A stretch of DNA of 64,000 nucleotides from Oasisia sp. SBJ-2009. Its lineage: Eukaryota > Annelida > Polychaeta > Sabellida > Siboglinidae. The stretch is from positions 49,347,067-49,411,066 of the forward strand of contig OZ024854.1 of assembly GCA_964017155.1 (NCBI GenBank), in the 5' to 3' direction. Position 1 is the first letter of the stretch. Each line of letters opens with the position of its first letter. Under the pieces are notes generated by a model. The model searched no databases. It had not been told where the DNA came from and saw only the letters and a program-made list of their open reading frames with translations. A program made the translations under genes and the position numbers. Positions 1-12,568 of this stretch are shown in pieces.

Positions 1-569
1 AGAGATCGACATAGCGTAAGTGGCAATGTTGAATAAAAAAAACATCTTCAAGAAAGTTGTAATGGATCTATAGAAAACGAAATATATTAAAAACCACGAA
101 GAATACCGTTGGACATATTATGGAGATTCACGATTTATATATAGGCCTATATGCATATAAATCTTATGTACTAATCAAAATAATGATACCCCATTAGTAA
201 AATATACTAGCACAACTACACGCATGTTTAGGAGACAACTTGGAATGAACTGTTTACGCACATGCATGCACCTGGATTAGCTACTACACCTATGTTGGCC
301 AAGGCAGCCGCGAATTTTGCAATATTTCGACGCTTGTGGTTGCCTCTTAACAATTACGTGAACTAGTGTCTAATTCATCATTAATCTTAACCCTACCCCT
401 ACGCCTAACCTTAACCGTGGCAAATTCACAATTGACCAATCAGACGTGTTGACATGTTTTCCGATGGCAATTCTGTTAGGGAATCCAAAATGTGCGTGCG
501 GCTCATGGCGACCCCGTTGACGAAACGTACTGGGTGATACGTAGTGTTGACCAGCGCGTCGGTTTGCAG
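1..569. other. Probable upstream intron of guanylate cyclase gene
   Basis: No coding exon could be supported here. The next exon opens at 570 after a pyrimidine/TTGCAG acceptor and in mid-codon, so the gene continues to the left of the window and this stretch is most simply its intron. A short run of CCCTAACC-like words at about 388-415 is too degenerate to call telomeric repeat. Confidence 0.5.
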
Positions 570-2496
570 GAAGAAACTCGACCAGACGATGGCAGAACTG
601 AAGCGGACGTCAAGCGCTCTGGAGCGAGAGAAGGCGAAGACGGAGATGCTGCTGAGTCAGATGCTGCCGCCAAAGATAGCGATGCAACTGAGAGACGGCA
701 AGAAAGTACAAGCAGGTGCGTGCACCCGCCCCCACGGAGAACATTCCGTGAATCTAAAAGGGCACAATGGGTATGCCCTTCCTTGTGGATGGGGCTTATG
801 TTCATTAAGCTTGTCTGAATTTAGGGTATCACTACGGCAGATGCTAATGAACAAAACATGATCTTTAAACGTCGAATCTGGTTAATGACAACATATAATT
901 AAAACAGCCTTAACGAAACACCAACTAAATTACAATTACCCTGATTTAGTCTCATTTCAAAATTCAGGTTGTGGTCCATTGTATTATAGATTACTCTACA
1001 CCGCCGTGTTTACGACATATGGGGATGTTAAATAAATGTCACACTCCGTGAAAGCTTTTATCTATAACAATGCAGCAAAATCCAACATGCTGCCATAAAC
1101 CAGAATGAATCTACAAGTGCCTCAAATTTATTTATTTCAGTGCCCAATGAAACATGGAGTCATTCCAAGCACATTTATTATTCATCCGTAAATCGAAAAA
1201 GTGACATTTAATCATCTCCCTTCGCAGATGTGTTATTACCTGTGGCAATAGTTACAACATCGTCCAGACCTACCACAAACTAAGAACATTGACTTTTATA
1301 CAAATGTACATGTCTGTTTTGTTCTCGTTTTGTGCAGAGAAGTTCAGGCAGGTGACGATCTTATTCAGTGACATCGTCACATTCACGAACATCGCTGCCG
1401 CAGTGCAGCCGACAGACATCGTGAGTATGCTGGACGAGATGTACAGTCGCTTCGACAAACTCACCACCCTGCACGACGTCTACAAGGTAGGTCGCCAGCC
1501 AGCGCTCCAAAACGAACATTTAATATATTTTATTTCCTTTTTCCTTTTTCGTTTTGCTCGGAAGCTCCAAAAAGTGAACATAGCCTCATATATCATGCAG
1601 CAATTAAAATGACCTTATTGTTAATGTCACGGCGTTATATTTAAATCACACCTTTATTACGTCCAGGTTGAAACGATCGGAGACGCCTATATGGTGGTCG
1701 GCGGTGTACCGGAAATAAACGACACGCATGCGTCATCGGTTGCCAACATGGCGATAGATATGATGTTCAAAGCTAGAGAGGTTTTGTCTCCTGCCACTGG
1801 AGAACCACTTAAGGCAAGTGTTTGTCTTGTTTATAGTTCTACAATACATGTCAGCCGTTGTATTAAGAAACCGCTCGTTTAACACGTATATAAAGTTGAC
1901 GACACGGAGGGGTTATAATTTTATCATCGTTGATATTTACAACAACACATACCATTGTACATGAACGAAGAAGAAACTGGGCACGCTTCTCCGCCTATCA
2001 AAGCTTGTGACATGTTACTTACAACGTATACGATCCAGAGTGACTCGCGCTTCATTTTCGGTGTTCGTATAGGTGCGTTATTCATCCGTGTGCTTCTTGT
2101 AGCTCTGTCATTGTTTCGTAATGTTCCTTACAGTGAATTTGATTGCACGGATATGTCCCGCAGATTCGCATTGGCATACACACGGGGTCTGTGGTGGCGG
2201 GAGTCGTGGGCCAGAAGATGCCGCGGTACTGTCTCTTCGGAGACACCGTCAACACGGCGAGCCGCATGGAGAGCAACGGAATTCCAGCTTGCATTCACTG
2301 CAGCGAAACGACTTACAGGTGATTAAGCCGGAGCTTCTGCGCAGAGAAAATAGATTAATGTCGCTCCCCTCGTCGTGTCAGTCTTACGGGTGGATCTCCA
2401 TTTACCACGTCCGTCGGCGGCTGCATGTGCGTGCGTGCGTGTGTGCGTGTGTGCGTGTGTGTATGTGTGTGCTGGCGTGTGTGCGTGCGTGCGTGC

Positions 2497-2555
<59 letters not shown>

Positions 2556-3211
2556 CGCGAGTTTGTGCATATACAGCTCAGCAATTACTTGTAAGCATTA
2601 AAGTGGTGAATTTCAACGTTTTCTCTGCTTTCATATATCGGCGGAACGCAGTTTATGTAATACAAATTATTCAGTGTGTAGCGCGATTTTGAAATAACCA
2701 TGTACGGACTACCTCCCTATGGCGACTGACAGACCGACAGAGAACAACAAGTTGGATGGGTTGACCGAGCGACCAGACAACAGAACGGCGCGCATGGTCG
2801 ACAGAACATACACGTACAAATTGATGTCAGATGTGTACACGTCGATGTTCCGTTTGCAGTGCCCTGCAGACACACGACTACCGCTTCGTCGACCGAGGAC
2901 AGATCATTGTGAAGGGAAAGGGTTCGATGCACACGTACTTTCTCATCGGCAACGCCACCAAGAGCATCCCCCTTAGCGAAGACTTCAACTCCACCACGAA
3001 CTTCTCGAGCGTGGCGACCATCGAGGGCATGATGTCGTTGAACAGCGCCGTGCCCTCGCCCTCACCCCCGGTGCCTGCATCCACGACCTGTGTACAGCCG
3101 TTGATGACGAAACTTCCGGTCGAAGACACCGGCATGACGTATCCGGAGAAGACCAAGATGCATAAGTTAACGGAGAAAGACAAACACAGCAATGTATGTG
3201 ATATATTATAG
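570..3211 (+). CDS. Soluble guanylate cyclase, C-terminal catalytic exons (5' end outside window)
   Basis: Makes cGMP from GTP; family members act in the cytosol as dimers with an N-terminal haem (H-NOX) domain, which is not in this window. Exons, joined by phase: 570-715, 1338-1486, 1667-1813, 2164-2318, 2860-3211 (stop TAG at 3209-3211), giving about 315 residues. The first exon is the signalling-helix coiled coil ending in [20 protein letters not shown]. The cyclase domain follows with LFSDIV (first metal Asp, codon 1370-1372), [13 protein letters not shown] (guanine-specifying Glu and second metal Asp), [34 protein letters not shown] (guanine-contact Cys, transition-state Asn/Arg) and VKGKG. 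All catalytic residues are present, so the domain looks active. The tail after GNATKSIP is Ser/Thr/Pro-rich with no recognised domain. The motifs fit the atypical, Gyc-88E-like animal subfamily better than the canonical beta-1 subunit; the subfamily is inferred. Intron 3 uses a GC donor. Confidence 0.9.
2424..2562. repeat. (GT)n / GTGC-rich microsatellite
   Basis: A run of GTGC and GT dinucleotides, the purest part at about 2502-2546, ends in (GC)n. It sits in the intron between the last two guanylate cyclase exons. Open frames on both strands here encode only Cys/Val or Thr/His runs and are not genes. Confidence 0.95.
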
Positions 3212-3593
3212 TCCGGTTGTGCGCAGTGGGAAGAAAGGCATCGCTCGTCCTGAACCTTGCACCACGACGCTAACACTCGACTGTTCCGACAGGACAATTG
3301 CTGGCGTCTGGCTGTAGGGCTTGGTAGACATTGGCCAGTCTTTTAAGAACATTCCCGAGAAGTAAAATCAACGCACAGTGACGAGACAGTGGCTTTGGAA
3401 TGAAGTAAACAGCAATGTTTGGTATGTTTGAAACATCCGGTGTCATTCGCATCTCGATGTACGTGCTTGTGATACTGACTCAGAGGTCACGACTTGAACG
3501 CTTGAAGTATAATAAGACAAGCAGAAGCATTTCACTTTGCAACATGACGCAGCTTCGTGAACTGTGAAATGCTTAATATAATTCTTATATAGA

Positions 3594-3599
3594 AATAAA
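3594..3599 (+). terminator. Polyadenylation signal of guanylate cyclase gene
   Basis: AATAAA lies about 385 bases after the stop codon of the guanylate cyclase, within an AT-rich 3' flank. It is the first canonical signal downstream of the stop, so a 3' UTR of roughly 400 bases is likely. Confidence 0.5.
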
Positions 3600-5189
3600 A
3601 TATCCGTGTTTATCACACGGCATTATATCGAAGTGAACTGTACTTGATTTGATTCAAACACATGTTTATATAATGTTGTTTTTTCAGACAACCTGACAAT
3701 ATGCGGTAAAATAATAAATAGTATATTATAATAAAAAAGGCCCATTGTTGCCGCGCGTGAGACATACAGTAATGTCGCCAATTGCAATGTTCTGTATAAC
3801 GGGATTCAACAGATTTTCAGTCGCATTTACACGAAATTATAGTAGCAGTTACGAACATGTGGCTAGTGTTACACATGCAAACTGTTCAATGCCATGTAGG
3901 AATCAATGCAAGCAATAACAAACTTGCAAATCAAATCGTATCAGCGCAGGAATCGGTTAGTAAATTCCCAGTCGCGACGTCATTGCAGAGGTATTCCCCA
4001 TTCGACTTTCATGTCCGTCTTCATTATGGATTCTTAGCTTTAGCAGACAATGGTTTAATTTTAGCTCAAAGCTCCGCCTCATCCAATAACTAATCACAAA
4101 GAACACGCCCAAGGTATAGACATTTAACTTTTTTCACGACCGTGTAAACACAATGAACTGATATGCGCTGATTAACCACCGTTGTACCAAGACTACAACT
4201 AGCGGGTAGTTGTGTGCACTCAGTAATAGAGATTGTATTGGATTACTTCCCATTTTCTCATCCAGGTAAATATATCCTGTTAGATATACAGTTACATACA
4301 TATTGAACTCATTGCTGAATACTCTTAAATATATATATTAATATATACATATATATATATTTGGTATATCGTTTTATTCTATTGTCATAGTAAAATATAT
4401 TTGGTACATCGCTTTATTGTGTTATAGTAAACGGCGCAAGCATACTCGAACTGTGGCAGTGAATGTATGCTTATTATTATTACTTATTCAGTCTCCGTTG
4501 CCGGAGAAGAAACATTAGATATTATACATACATATTCATACATATATATATATATATATAAAAGACACGGCGAAGAATAAAATTAATGTTTAATAAAATA
4601 GATAGCAACAATAAGCAGAATGGCATAATACATAAAGCTCAGTGTATGTTGTGTATATCAGTTAAAAGAAAGACGCGTAGCGTACTATATTAGAGTGCAG
4701 TGGTTAAGAGATGAACTAAAACATGTTCATGTGAATGTGGTTGGTAACATTATCGGTAAATAAAAGGTGTATAATTGAGTCAACATGACAATCATTATTT
4801 GCCACACTAAGATATGAATTGAGAATAAAAAAACTCGTTTAGTGGGCGACTCGCCCCCAGATACCCCCCTATCCAGCAGTCCCGGGTACCGTTACAACAT
4901 TCAAAATAAAAACGAGACAACAAATGCTGCGTCAGTCGACGCGCTGGACTTTCTACTTTAAATAGTATGTTGTACAAGAATATATATTAGGATATACATT
5001 AAAACAATGGAACAGAACATTTTATTACAGCAAGATTGCAAGCATGCCAGTGTAGTCGATGCTGGGACAATTTATTCGTACTGAAATGTCTTATAATCTT
5101 CGTAATTTACGACAATCTTCTGGTAGGTCAGTAAGTCACGTACACCTTGCAATTTTTTGGAAGTGTTAGTTCGTTTTCATAGACATGGC
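3600..5189. other. AT-rich intergenic stretch, no gene seen
   Basis: This lies between the guanylate cyclase 3' end and a decayed retrotransposon tail. Short (TA)n tracts occur at about 4327-4362 and 4543-4561. An open frame at 3857-4093 has no recognisable domain or splice context. No promoter or RNA gene could be supported. Confidence 0.6.
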
Positions 5190-5690
5190 AATAACTCAAA
5201 CAAACAATATAAAACGATCATGGCATTGGCTCCCTGTGCACTATCGCATTATTTTCGAGATTTGTACAATAGCCTTTCCAAGTCCTCTCATCTACACAAC
5301 CAGCATTTATAAATTCTATGTTCACTCAAGGAATAAATCCCATACAGCTACGATCAATCAGAAATAACATTTTTTTTACATATTCCTCTAGTGAAAATAC
5401 AAGCTGGAACAGGAGCTTTTTCGGTTGCCGCTTCCAACTGTGTGAAATTTGTTTCCTGCCAGCGTCAAATTAGAAGGAAATATCGTTTCACATCGCCGCT
5501 GTCTAAAACCCTATCTCTTTAGTACTCCTTAGCCTCCTGACACTTTCACAATATGTCAACGACTCTTGCATTGCTTACGATTACGAGATTGCTTAATCCC
5601 TTGGTTTTGTCGCGACACTTAGCTTGATCTTCGATGATATTTGGCGCATGAAAAAGTCATTATTATTGAATTGAATTATATTAAATTGAG
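5190..5690 (+). mobile_element. Decayed non-LTR retrotransposon 3' end
   Basis: A frame opening at 5185 reads WHWLPVHYRIIFEICTIAF, the familiar LHWLPV..RI.YK....TFKAL stretch near the C-terminus of CR1/L2-like reverse transcriptase proteins. Further on, in shifted frames, about 5415-5520 resembles the FSVAAP..WN.LP...R..FKS.LKT.LF ending. A GCGC-TATA/TTATTATTGAATTG-like tail follows at about 5640-5690. Frameshifts and stops show it is dead. The clade is inferred from the motifs only. Confidence 0.6.
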
Positions 5691-5753
5691 CATTTAATCG
5701 AAACAGAAATGTATATTTATTTATTTTAAATTCACTTTTCAAAAAAACCTAAA

Positions 5754-6529
5754 TCACAGTTTTGCCTGAGGTATTGCGTCAACCGAGAAACGAAGGTTAC
5801 AGTGGTAGACGATGTCATCTTGCCGTCGTATCTGGAACTGTACTAGATCTGGGTGCTGTTGCCAGCCGTGAACGACGAGGTCGTCGCCGGCGAGGCACTC
5901 GCGGGCGTGGAATGTATCGGCGGCCGTGATCCTCTGCGCCCAGTCGTCTCGGTGAGCGTCGCGCAAGGCGGCAAGGGGACCGACGAGCGGTGCCTCATCC
6001 ACACACCGCAGGCACTCCCGCAAGTAGACCTTGTTGTTGACGTGGTGGAATGAGTCGATGTCGTCCTCGCGCACCCGATACGCGTGGCTGAACGTCATGC
6101 GTGGCAACCGCTGCACGGCGTAGACGGGCATCGGTACGTCGCCGGAGTTGTGCTCGGAGAAGGCATCGCGGAACCAGCGCGGCACTCGCACCGACCTACG
6201 TGTCGCGCTGTTAGTGAGCACCATTCGACTCAACATCGACCCCAACACCGTATCGTCGAACGTATCGATTAAATCCGCCTTCAGCAGCAGACACGACTTG
6301 CTGAACCCTTCCAGTGTCAGCGACAGCTTCAGCGGTGCGTTCTGGTAGCAGCCATGCCTGTAGCGCTTCTCCAGTTCGCTGGAGACATAGTTGATGCCGC
6401 CTAGTATTACTGGTGTCGTCGACTGGAGGATGTTAGTCCGGCCGCTGACATCGAGGAAGTCAGTCTCTTCGAACACTTGAATCCGCCAGTTTTCAATGAT
6501 CAGTAATAGTTTAATGATGTTCGGATCAT
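5754..6529 (-). CDS. Hotdog-fold acyl thioesterase-like protein, large terminal exon
   Basis: The exon runs from an acceptor (TTCTCTTTCAG ending at 6530) to a stop at 5754 and encodes 257 residues, entering with two bases of a split codon. The C-terminal half carries the hotdog signature YRVREDDIDSFHHVNNKVYL (D.D..HVNN..Y), as in acyl-ACP/acyl-CoA thioesterases of the FatA/4HBT superfamily. The first half ends with TRRSVRVPRWFRDAF, like the end of the first hotdog repeat in two-domain FAT-type enzymes. It probably hydrolyses an acyl thioester; the substrate cannot be told. The exon is strikingly GC- and CpG-rich against its AT-rich surroundings. The upstream open frame through 6530-6671 is intron plus a (TA)n tract, not protein. 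One 5' exon candidate is at 11269-11359. Confidence 0.75.
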
Positions 6530-6613
6530 CTGAAAGAGAAGATTCAGTATGACTGTCTTGGATAGGCAGGTTTTTGCATTGAAGGGGGCCACCCGACAAC
6601 CAAGCAAACTCTG

Positions 6614-6617
<4 letters not shown>

Positions 6618-6668
<51 letters not shown>
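6618..6668. repeat. (TA)n microsatellite
   Basis: About 50 bases of pure TA just upstream (minus sense) of the hotdog exon acceptor. The Tyr/Ile-alternating open frames seen on both strands come only from this tract. Confidence 0.97.
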
Positions 6669-6670
<2 letters not shown>

Positions 6671-6672
6671 AA

Positions 6673-9600
6673 ATTCAAAGTTCAAACCCAACTCGCTTAA
6701 AATGAATGACAACCAAGTTCACTGGCCAATGTAGCTGGCAGTTCAGCATAACCATTCACAGAAGGCATCAGAGTTTGAAAAAAGTAGGAGTGAAACGACA
6801 CATTATTAAAAAGACACAACCCAAAGCTCCTACATAACATCAGCCTATATCCGGCCACCATATTCTGCACGCTACTCTCCCAAACTTACTGACAAAGACC
6901 ATGGTAAATACCAACATGTAGTCACTTACTCATAAAAGTGGAGGTTGGAGTGAAAGAAAGTTCTAAGAAGACATTGGTGAGGAGTACATGGGCTGGTTAC
7001 GTGGAAAAAATGGGAGATGGAGAACTGGTAAAGAGAGCAGTGCCCGGAAAGTGGAGGGGAAATTAAGATGAGGAAGACCGAAATTGCGATTTGGTTTGCA
7101 TTAAAAGTGACCTAGAAAGAGTGGAAGAATATAAAAAATAGATAGAAGGAATTGGAGACTGCTGACAGAGAACGTTAAAAAGTAAAGTGAGAGGAAGAAA
7201 AAAGACAATGGAAAAGGAAATCATGGTCAACTCACCCCTGACGGCACTGATACCAGGAAAATAATAACAACAAATGCAATTTGACCCTAGTCTAGTAACC
7301 GGGCTACCATAATTTGGAATCCTTAATAGCCATGTATAATATTTTTGTATATTCATTGAGAATAATGAAATTGTCATTGCTCTATCAATTCTTAGGCTGC
7401 AGCCAGTGACAGAAGTGGAGAATTCCAAACTTAGTGCTATTTGAATGATGACAATATATTTCAAAAGAGTACCACTGGGAAGGAAAATCTTACACATGCA
7501 TCCTGAAACTACTGTACTTTGTGACTCTATGAATGAGGCAGGGTCCTACGTTTGGGAGGCCATGGCCCCCTTGGCACCCCCTCTGGCTACGCCACTGTGG
7601 ATAGGTTTGTGTATTTTAAGAATAGGGATCGTCAAAAGCGTGTACATAGGAACACAAACTGTATACTTTGTTCTGACCTGACTTGTACAACCTACTGTGT
7701 TTCTCATTTATTAAGATAATGTTATTAATACCAAAATAGAATATATGTTCATTATGTTGATGGCAGTATACTCCTACAAAAGTAATTGTGGTTAATAAGC
7801 ACGAGGCTTTGTTCACAACTTGAATGCTGATCAAAAAAAACTTTAATTGTTTACAAAAGAGCCAACTGAATAACAAAACACCAATAAAACATTGACATAC
7901 AGAGCTAATCAGAAGTTCCTGGAATGTTCTTTGAACTTTGTATAGCTTTAGAATAACATGTCATTATTATCCCTGGCTTGAGAAGTTGATTGCAAGAAAA
8001 CGGTGACCATCACTTTAGTACGGTCAATTTTCAGTGCACATAATTTTGCCAACGTCAATTTCTTTCTGTATAAATTGAAAGTGAAATTTCAGTGCAAATT
8101 TGTTTACTGGAAGGTTCGCTGTGGTGTTGGATTTCGAATCATTTCCCTAACTCAACCAAGAAAAATATTAATTACAGCTCTAGATTAGTATTGTTATCAG
8201 CCATGATTTGAGAATGTATTAAACTAGAACACAAATGTAGTTAATTACTTTGTGGTATTTAGAGATAGTTTGTATGCTTCTCAGAGGCAGAACAGTTGAT
8301 GAATTAAGTGGTGAACTACCAGGTAGTCTTCATGTTGTGTAACGGTTTTATTAGGAAATGCTGTCAAAGCGTACATGGTCAACTAAATAAGTTAAAATAT
8401 ATAATCAAGATTAGTAGTATTGTGGCATGTGTTTGATCTGTTATTTCATATTTTGATATAAACTAATTACTATAAAAAGTATAAAGTCATTATCTTAAAT
8501 CTTATATAAAGTTATAAACATTCTAAAAAAATTACCATCTCGGTATGTATAAGAAGTACACTATGATCAATGCATTTTTAGAAATATAACACAAAATGCC
8601 ATACCTACAATTTCATATTGTTGCCTGTCTAATCACATTTCCTACTCGAATTCGCTTGATCTGCTCACATAAGAAAAATACAACACAGAAAGCAATTGGG
8701 TACAGCTGTAATTGAAGCCTATGGCACTTAATTAGTGAAGATGACAGAATACTTAGAACTACTCTTCTGATGTAGTCAGGTAGGCCTACTTTAAATAACC
8801 TATAATCTAGCAATCAACTGTGCTCACCTGATGTAAGAACCAATGCAGATCAGGTACTTAATTGCAATTAAGCTTTGTGTGTGGGTGGTGAGGAATGCTG
8901 ATTGTACCATTGTGTTTTACATAATGTACCATTGTGTTTTACATAAGTGGTAACATCTGTTTGGCTATCACTGGAGTTTTATAGCGGCCTTTAAAGCTGC
9001 TAGTACAAATAAAACAGTTTAGTAATGTTGTGTAGTTTGATTAAAATCATCAACAATATATTTATTTTACATAGCGCATATATCCATAGCAATCACAGCA
9101 CTTTACATATGACTTCATCAAGAAAACAGCTCTGATCATACGATTGTAAGGTTTGCATAGAAGTGTCACACAGCTTATAGACTTAAACCACTTATAGTCA
9201 GAACAAGTTCTTGATAATACTCATTACCACATCATTCATGCTATAGCAATTTTTTTTATTAAATTGAAATCTTGCGTTCTAACACTCTCTATTAAAATAT
9301 ACTATAATGACCTCACACTTATTTCAAGGACACGTTCTGGCCATAGAATGTTTTATACAGTCCAGATACAATAGCTTTTTTACGCAGGTACCTTTTATAA
9401 GGTTTATAATTTTCCTTGTCTACTTTTGTAAGTATTTCACACAAGACAACTTTCTAACAGTTATTTTGCGTAAAACAATTGATGGAATGTGTTAGGGGCT
9501 TTATAAATATATTAAAAATATTCCAATAATCCATTAAAAAAAATTGATAGGATCAACGCCACCCACTCGCCTCTAATAAATTAGAATATTAAGGTGAGAC

Positions 9601-11268
9601 ATTGATCTTCTTTCAGTGGTGGAGTTTCTAGAAAATTACAGGATGTACATACAGGATTCTAATTTCTTTTGAAAAGAAAGATAGTTACAACAATTACACA
9701 ACAGCTTTATTATATCAAAAAGTAACCACACATTTACAGGCGCAGCTAAAATGTATACCATAAAAGCTTAATTTGTCCATGTTTTGTGTTTACTGTGAAG
9801 TAGTAAACCCATTTTGTTTATTCCAAATGTACCCTCCAATTTTTTGGCTTATTGTTTTATTTTATTTTACAAAGCCTCTTAGACATTTAGCCTATTTAGA
9901 TACATTATGGATGAAATCTGTTTAGGTTTTGTTAAAACTGCATAAAATATTAAGATGCATGGTTAGTGGCCTACACCTAATACATACAATCTAACTTGTT
10001 GTTTTTATTTTGCTTACCATGTAAATTTTTGCTGTCACAACATATCCTGATAATCCAAACTGTTGGTATCACCACGGACTTATGTGCATATATGTCCGTG
10101 GTATCATCATATGTGGGAAACTAGAACTAGTTTTTGCCAAATATACCAAGCAACATCTACATGCCTGGGCTACCTTACCGAGTTTTGACCACATTTGCAA
10201 TACCCTGTTGTGGTTTTGTACATTTGGGTTTTGTCCTTGCATCACCTTACCTGTCACTATAGTATTACTCAGAGATGGAATAGTTACAATACAAATGTAA
10301 TTGATTACAAGTATGAAGATGCATGAGTATGATTATGAGTACAACTACTCAGAAAACAAATGTAATCGATATTACAATTAACAATGATTATTTTCATGAT
10401 TACTTTAAGGAAGATATATCAAATAATATTTTTAGATGAGAACCTTGTCAAGTAGAACACAACAGAGTGAAATAAATATTTATAACATATGTTACCAAGC
10501 AGCAGAGAATGGAACTGCTATGTAGCCGCTACAGTGTAGAGAGGGCAGAGGGGAAAGTATTGTTTGCTAAGGCAGTTAATTTGACTTTGCCAATATCCAC
10601 CTCTTGTTCCAAGTCTGCTACCCTAGCTCCAGGGACAATCCAGGTACAGTGCAATGTGTGCACACACACTGATTGAACCGTTGCCGAACAGGTCACTATA
10701 GGGTCACAGAATTATAAATTCATAGCATCAGACAAAACTTCAAATTTCCTCTGTCTAAAATGTCAAGTACAAATACACATTACACTAATAACCTTTCAAA
10801 CACGGAAATTCAGAGTTACCAGGGTATCTCATATGCTTGAAATGGATGTGTAAAATATTGTAATGCTTTGAATATTTTTTATATCCGTTTATTTTAATGT
10901 TTTAAACTATTTACTATTTTTAATAAGTTTATTCAAATAATCACAGAAAATGTTTTAATATCTTAAATTATTAAAATTAGTTTTATAGATACATAATGTA
11001 TATTATTTACATTATAATTTATATATATTTATGCTAATGTCTTAAATAAAAATTATTTCAATCTATTTTTAACAACTATACTTTGCATGTTTTATGTACA
11101 CATTCCTATCTCTATGATTCCCCAGAGTGAAATTAAACCATTATTATTATAAACCATTATTACACTAGTCCAGTCCAAGAAGAGCAGAGGCCAGAGGCAG
11201 AGCGTCGAGATCTGCTCTCAGCTCTGTAACCCCCCCCCCCCCCCCCCCCGAGACTGCCAGAGGCTCAC
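6673..11268. other. AT-rich non-coding stretch, probably intron of the hotdog gene
   Basis: Apart from the dispersed repeat copy at 7020-7600 no coding exon could be supported. A nearly perfect hairpin, ACCACGGAC...GTCCGTGGT, lies at about 10070-10102. The words ACCATTGTGTTTTACATAA are duplicated side by side at about 8906-8947. A pure C run of about 20 bases is at 11230-11249, just inside the candidate intron's 5' end. Confidence 0.5.
7020..7600 (+). repeat. Dispersed repeat family, copy 1
   Basis: Shares long blocks with 16660-17045: the words around GTGGAGGGGAAAT, TTGAGAATAAT, CAGTGACAGAAGTG, ACACATGCATCCTGAAAC and CTGTACTTTGTGACTC occur in the same order in both. It ends in GGCCATGGCCCCCTTGGC. 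No protein is recognisable. Its class is unknown. Confidence 0.7.
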
Positions 11269-11359
11269 CTGTCCTAAGCCATGAACCAAAGATGCTTCGT
11301 GGAACTATCAAATCGGTTTTTGCCTTATCTGCAGAAACGATTTCTGACCGTTCGTACAT
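11269..11359 (-). CDS. Candidate first coding exon of the hotdog thioesterase gene
   Basis: On the minus strand an ATG at 11359 opens 30 codons (MYERSEIVSADKAKTD... ending SWLRT) and then meets a good donor, ACAG|GTGAGC, at 11269/11268. It leaves one base (G), exactly what the acceptor at 6530 needs (G+AT = Asp). Joined directly, the two exons give a 288-residue open frame, a sensible size for a two-hotdog protein. The peptide has no recognisable motif, so the link rests on phase, splice signals and position. Additional exons in the 4.7-kb gap are possible. Confidence 0.35.
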
Positions 11360-12568
11360 GGGGGTATCTACAGTGTTTCAGGATTTGTCAAAAGGCAGAA
11401 TATGAGATATCCGTCCAGTAGGTCAAACCAGTTCAAGTCTAGGTTTGGGAAATGGTCCGAGTGGCCCTCTGGACGCGGTGGCGCCACATCGCGGAAACGG
11501 TGGAATCATATCGATACATTATCGCGGATCGAATTAATTTTTCTCAAACACTTCTCATTATGTGGATCATTATAAAACGGCACTAAAAATCATTAAATAA
11601 TAAGTACAATAGAATCATATAACTTATCGTAATAATATAGGTATATTTTTACCATCATGTAAACGCTTGTTAATATAAACCAATCACCTTTCCAAGAAAG
11701 ATTCGCACCAGTTTGTTGTTGTCATGGCTTTATCAGTACACTTCCTGTTTAGTTACTCAATCGTGCCGCTGGTTCGAATTATACAACGGTAATCACCACT
11801 TGAAATGATCAGTGCCTATTTTTGGCAAACGAAGGTTATAGATAAAGCTTAATGCGTTAAATAATTTACGAGTTGTCGTACATGGAAGGCCAGTTTGGTA
11901 AACCTTTCTCCTTATAGTCACACTTCACCGTTCACGTTCTTGGTAACAATCAACCTCTACCTGAAACGATAAACTGTTCATCAAGTCTTGACTAGCCGCG
12001 TTCAACAAGGTGAGGATATGCCGATCGCGAGGGCGTCGTACGTAGATAGGCAGGCACATGTCATATCTATGTGTGTTTGTTGTAGTTCCAGTTCTAGTTG
12101 TTTCCAGCACTCGGCAGGTTTTTATTAACAAGCTGACAGTGACAACATGTCATGTGCACACACCACCGGCACCACCCCGCCCCTATCACACCCCCACCCT
12201 GACCCTGGAGCTCCAACACTGACTTATGCTTTTCCCCATCCACTCCACCTAAATCCCATATTCCCGAGCACAAACACCCTTATTTCACTTCCATAACATG
12301 AAGCTAGCCATCCTGAAATCGACCAACCAATTGAACCATACTAGACTCTACTGTCTAGACTAGTGCGTGTTGCTCCAGTGGGGTTTTGCACTACAAAAGA
12401 TGAGACTCGGAATTAACTGACTATATAGTCTGTTTATATTGTGGTTACAATAAATTATTATGATCTATGCTCTACATTCTAATTAATATTTTTACACTAA
12501 ATTGGTTATTTGTAAAAAGAAATGTTGTTTTATACATAAAGATAACATGTGTCGATCACTTATATAGT
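11360..12568. other. Possible promoter region between head-to-head genes
   Basis: This stretch lies between the candidate first exon of the minus-strand thioesterase gene and the LTR retrotransposon. A CpG-rich island-like patch at about 11455-11530 is unusual in this AT-rich window. On the plus strand CAACAAG|GTGAGG at 12009/12010 is a strong donor that could end a 5' UTR exon of CFAP100, whose first coding exon (36418 onward) opens with an acceptor and so needs an upstream exon. None of this is proven by sequence alone. Confidence 0.3.

Noticed and set aside
388..415. Telomere-like CCCTAACC words
   Set aside because: Only a few imperfect units (CCCTACCCCTACGCCTAACC); too short and irregular.
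492..818. 108-codon frame overlapping the first guanylate cyclase exon
   Set aside because: The alternative frame lacks homology, while the 570-715 exon in the other frame matches the cyclase signalling helix and the splice phases.
11700..11950. RFX X-box for a ciliary promoter (GTTGTCATGG at about 11727; TTGGTAAC at about 11940)
   Set aside because: Only half-sites are present; the second halves do not fit the consensus, so no regulatory site was listed.
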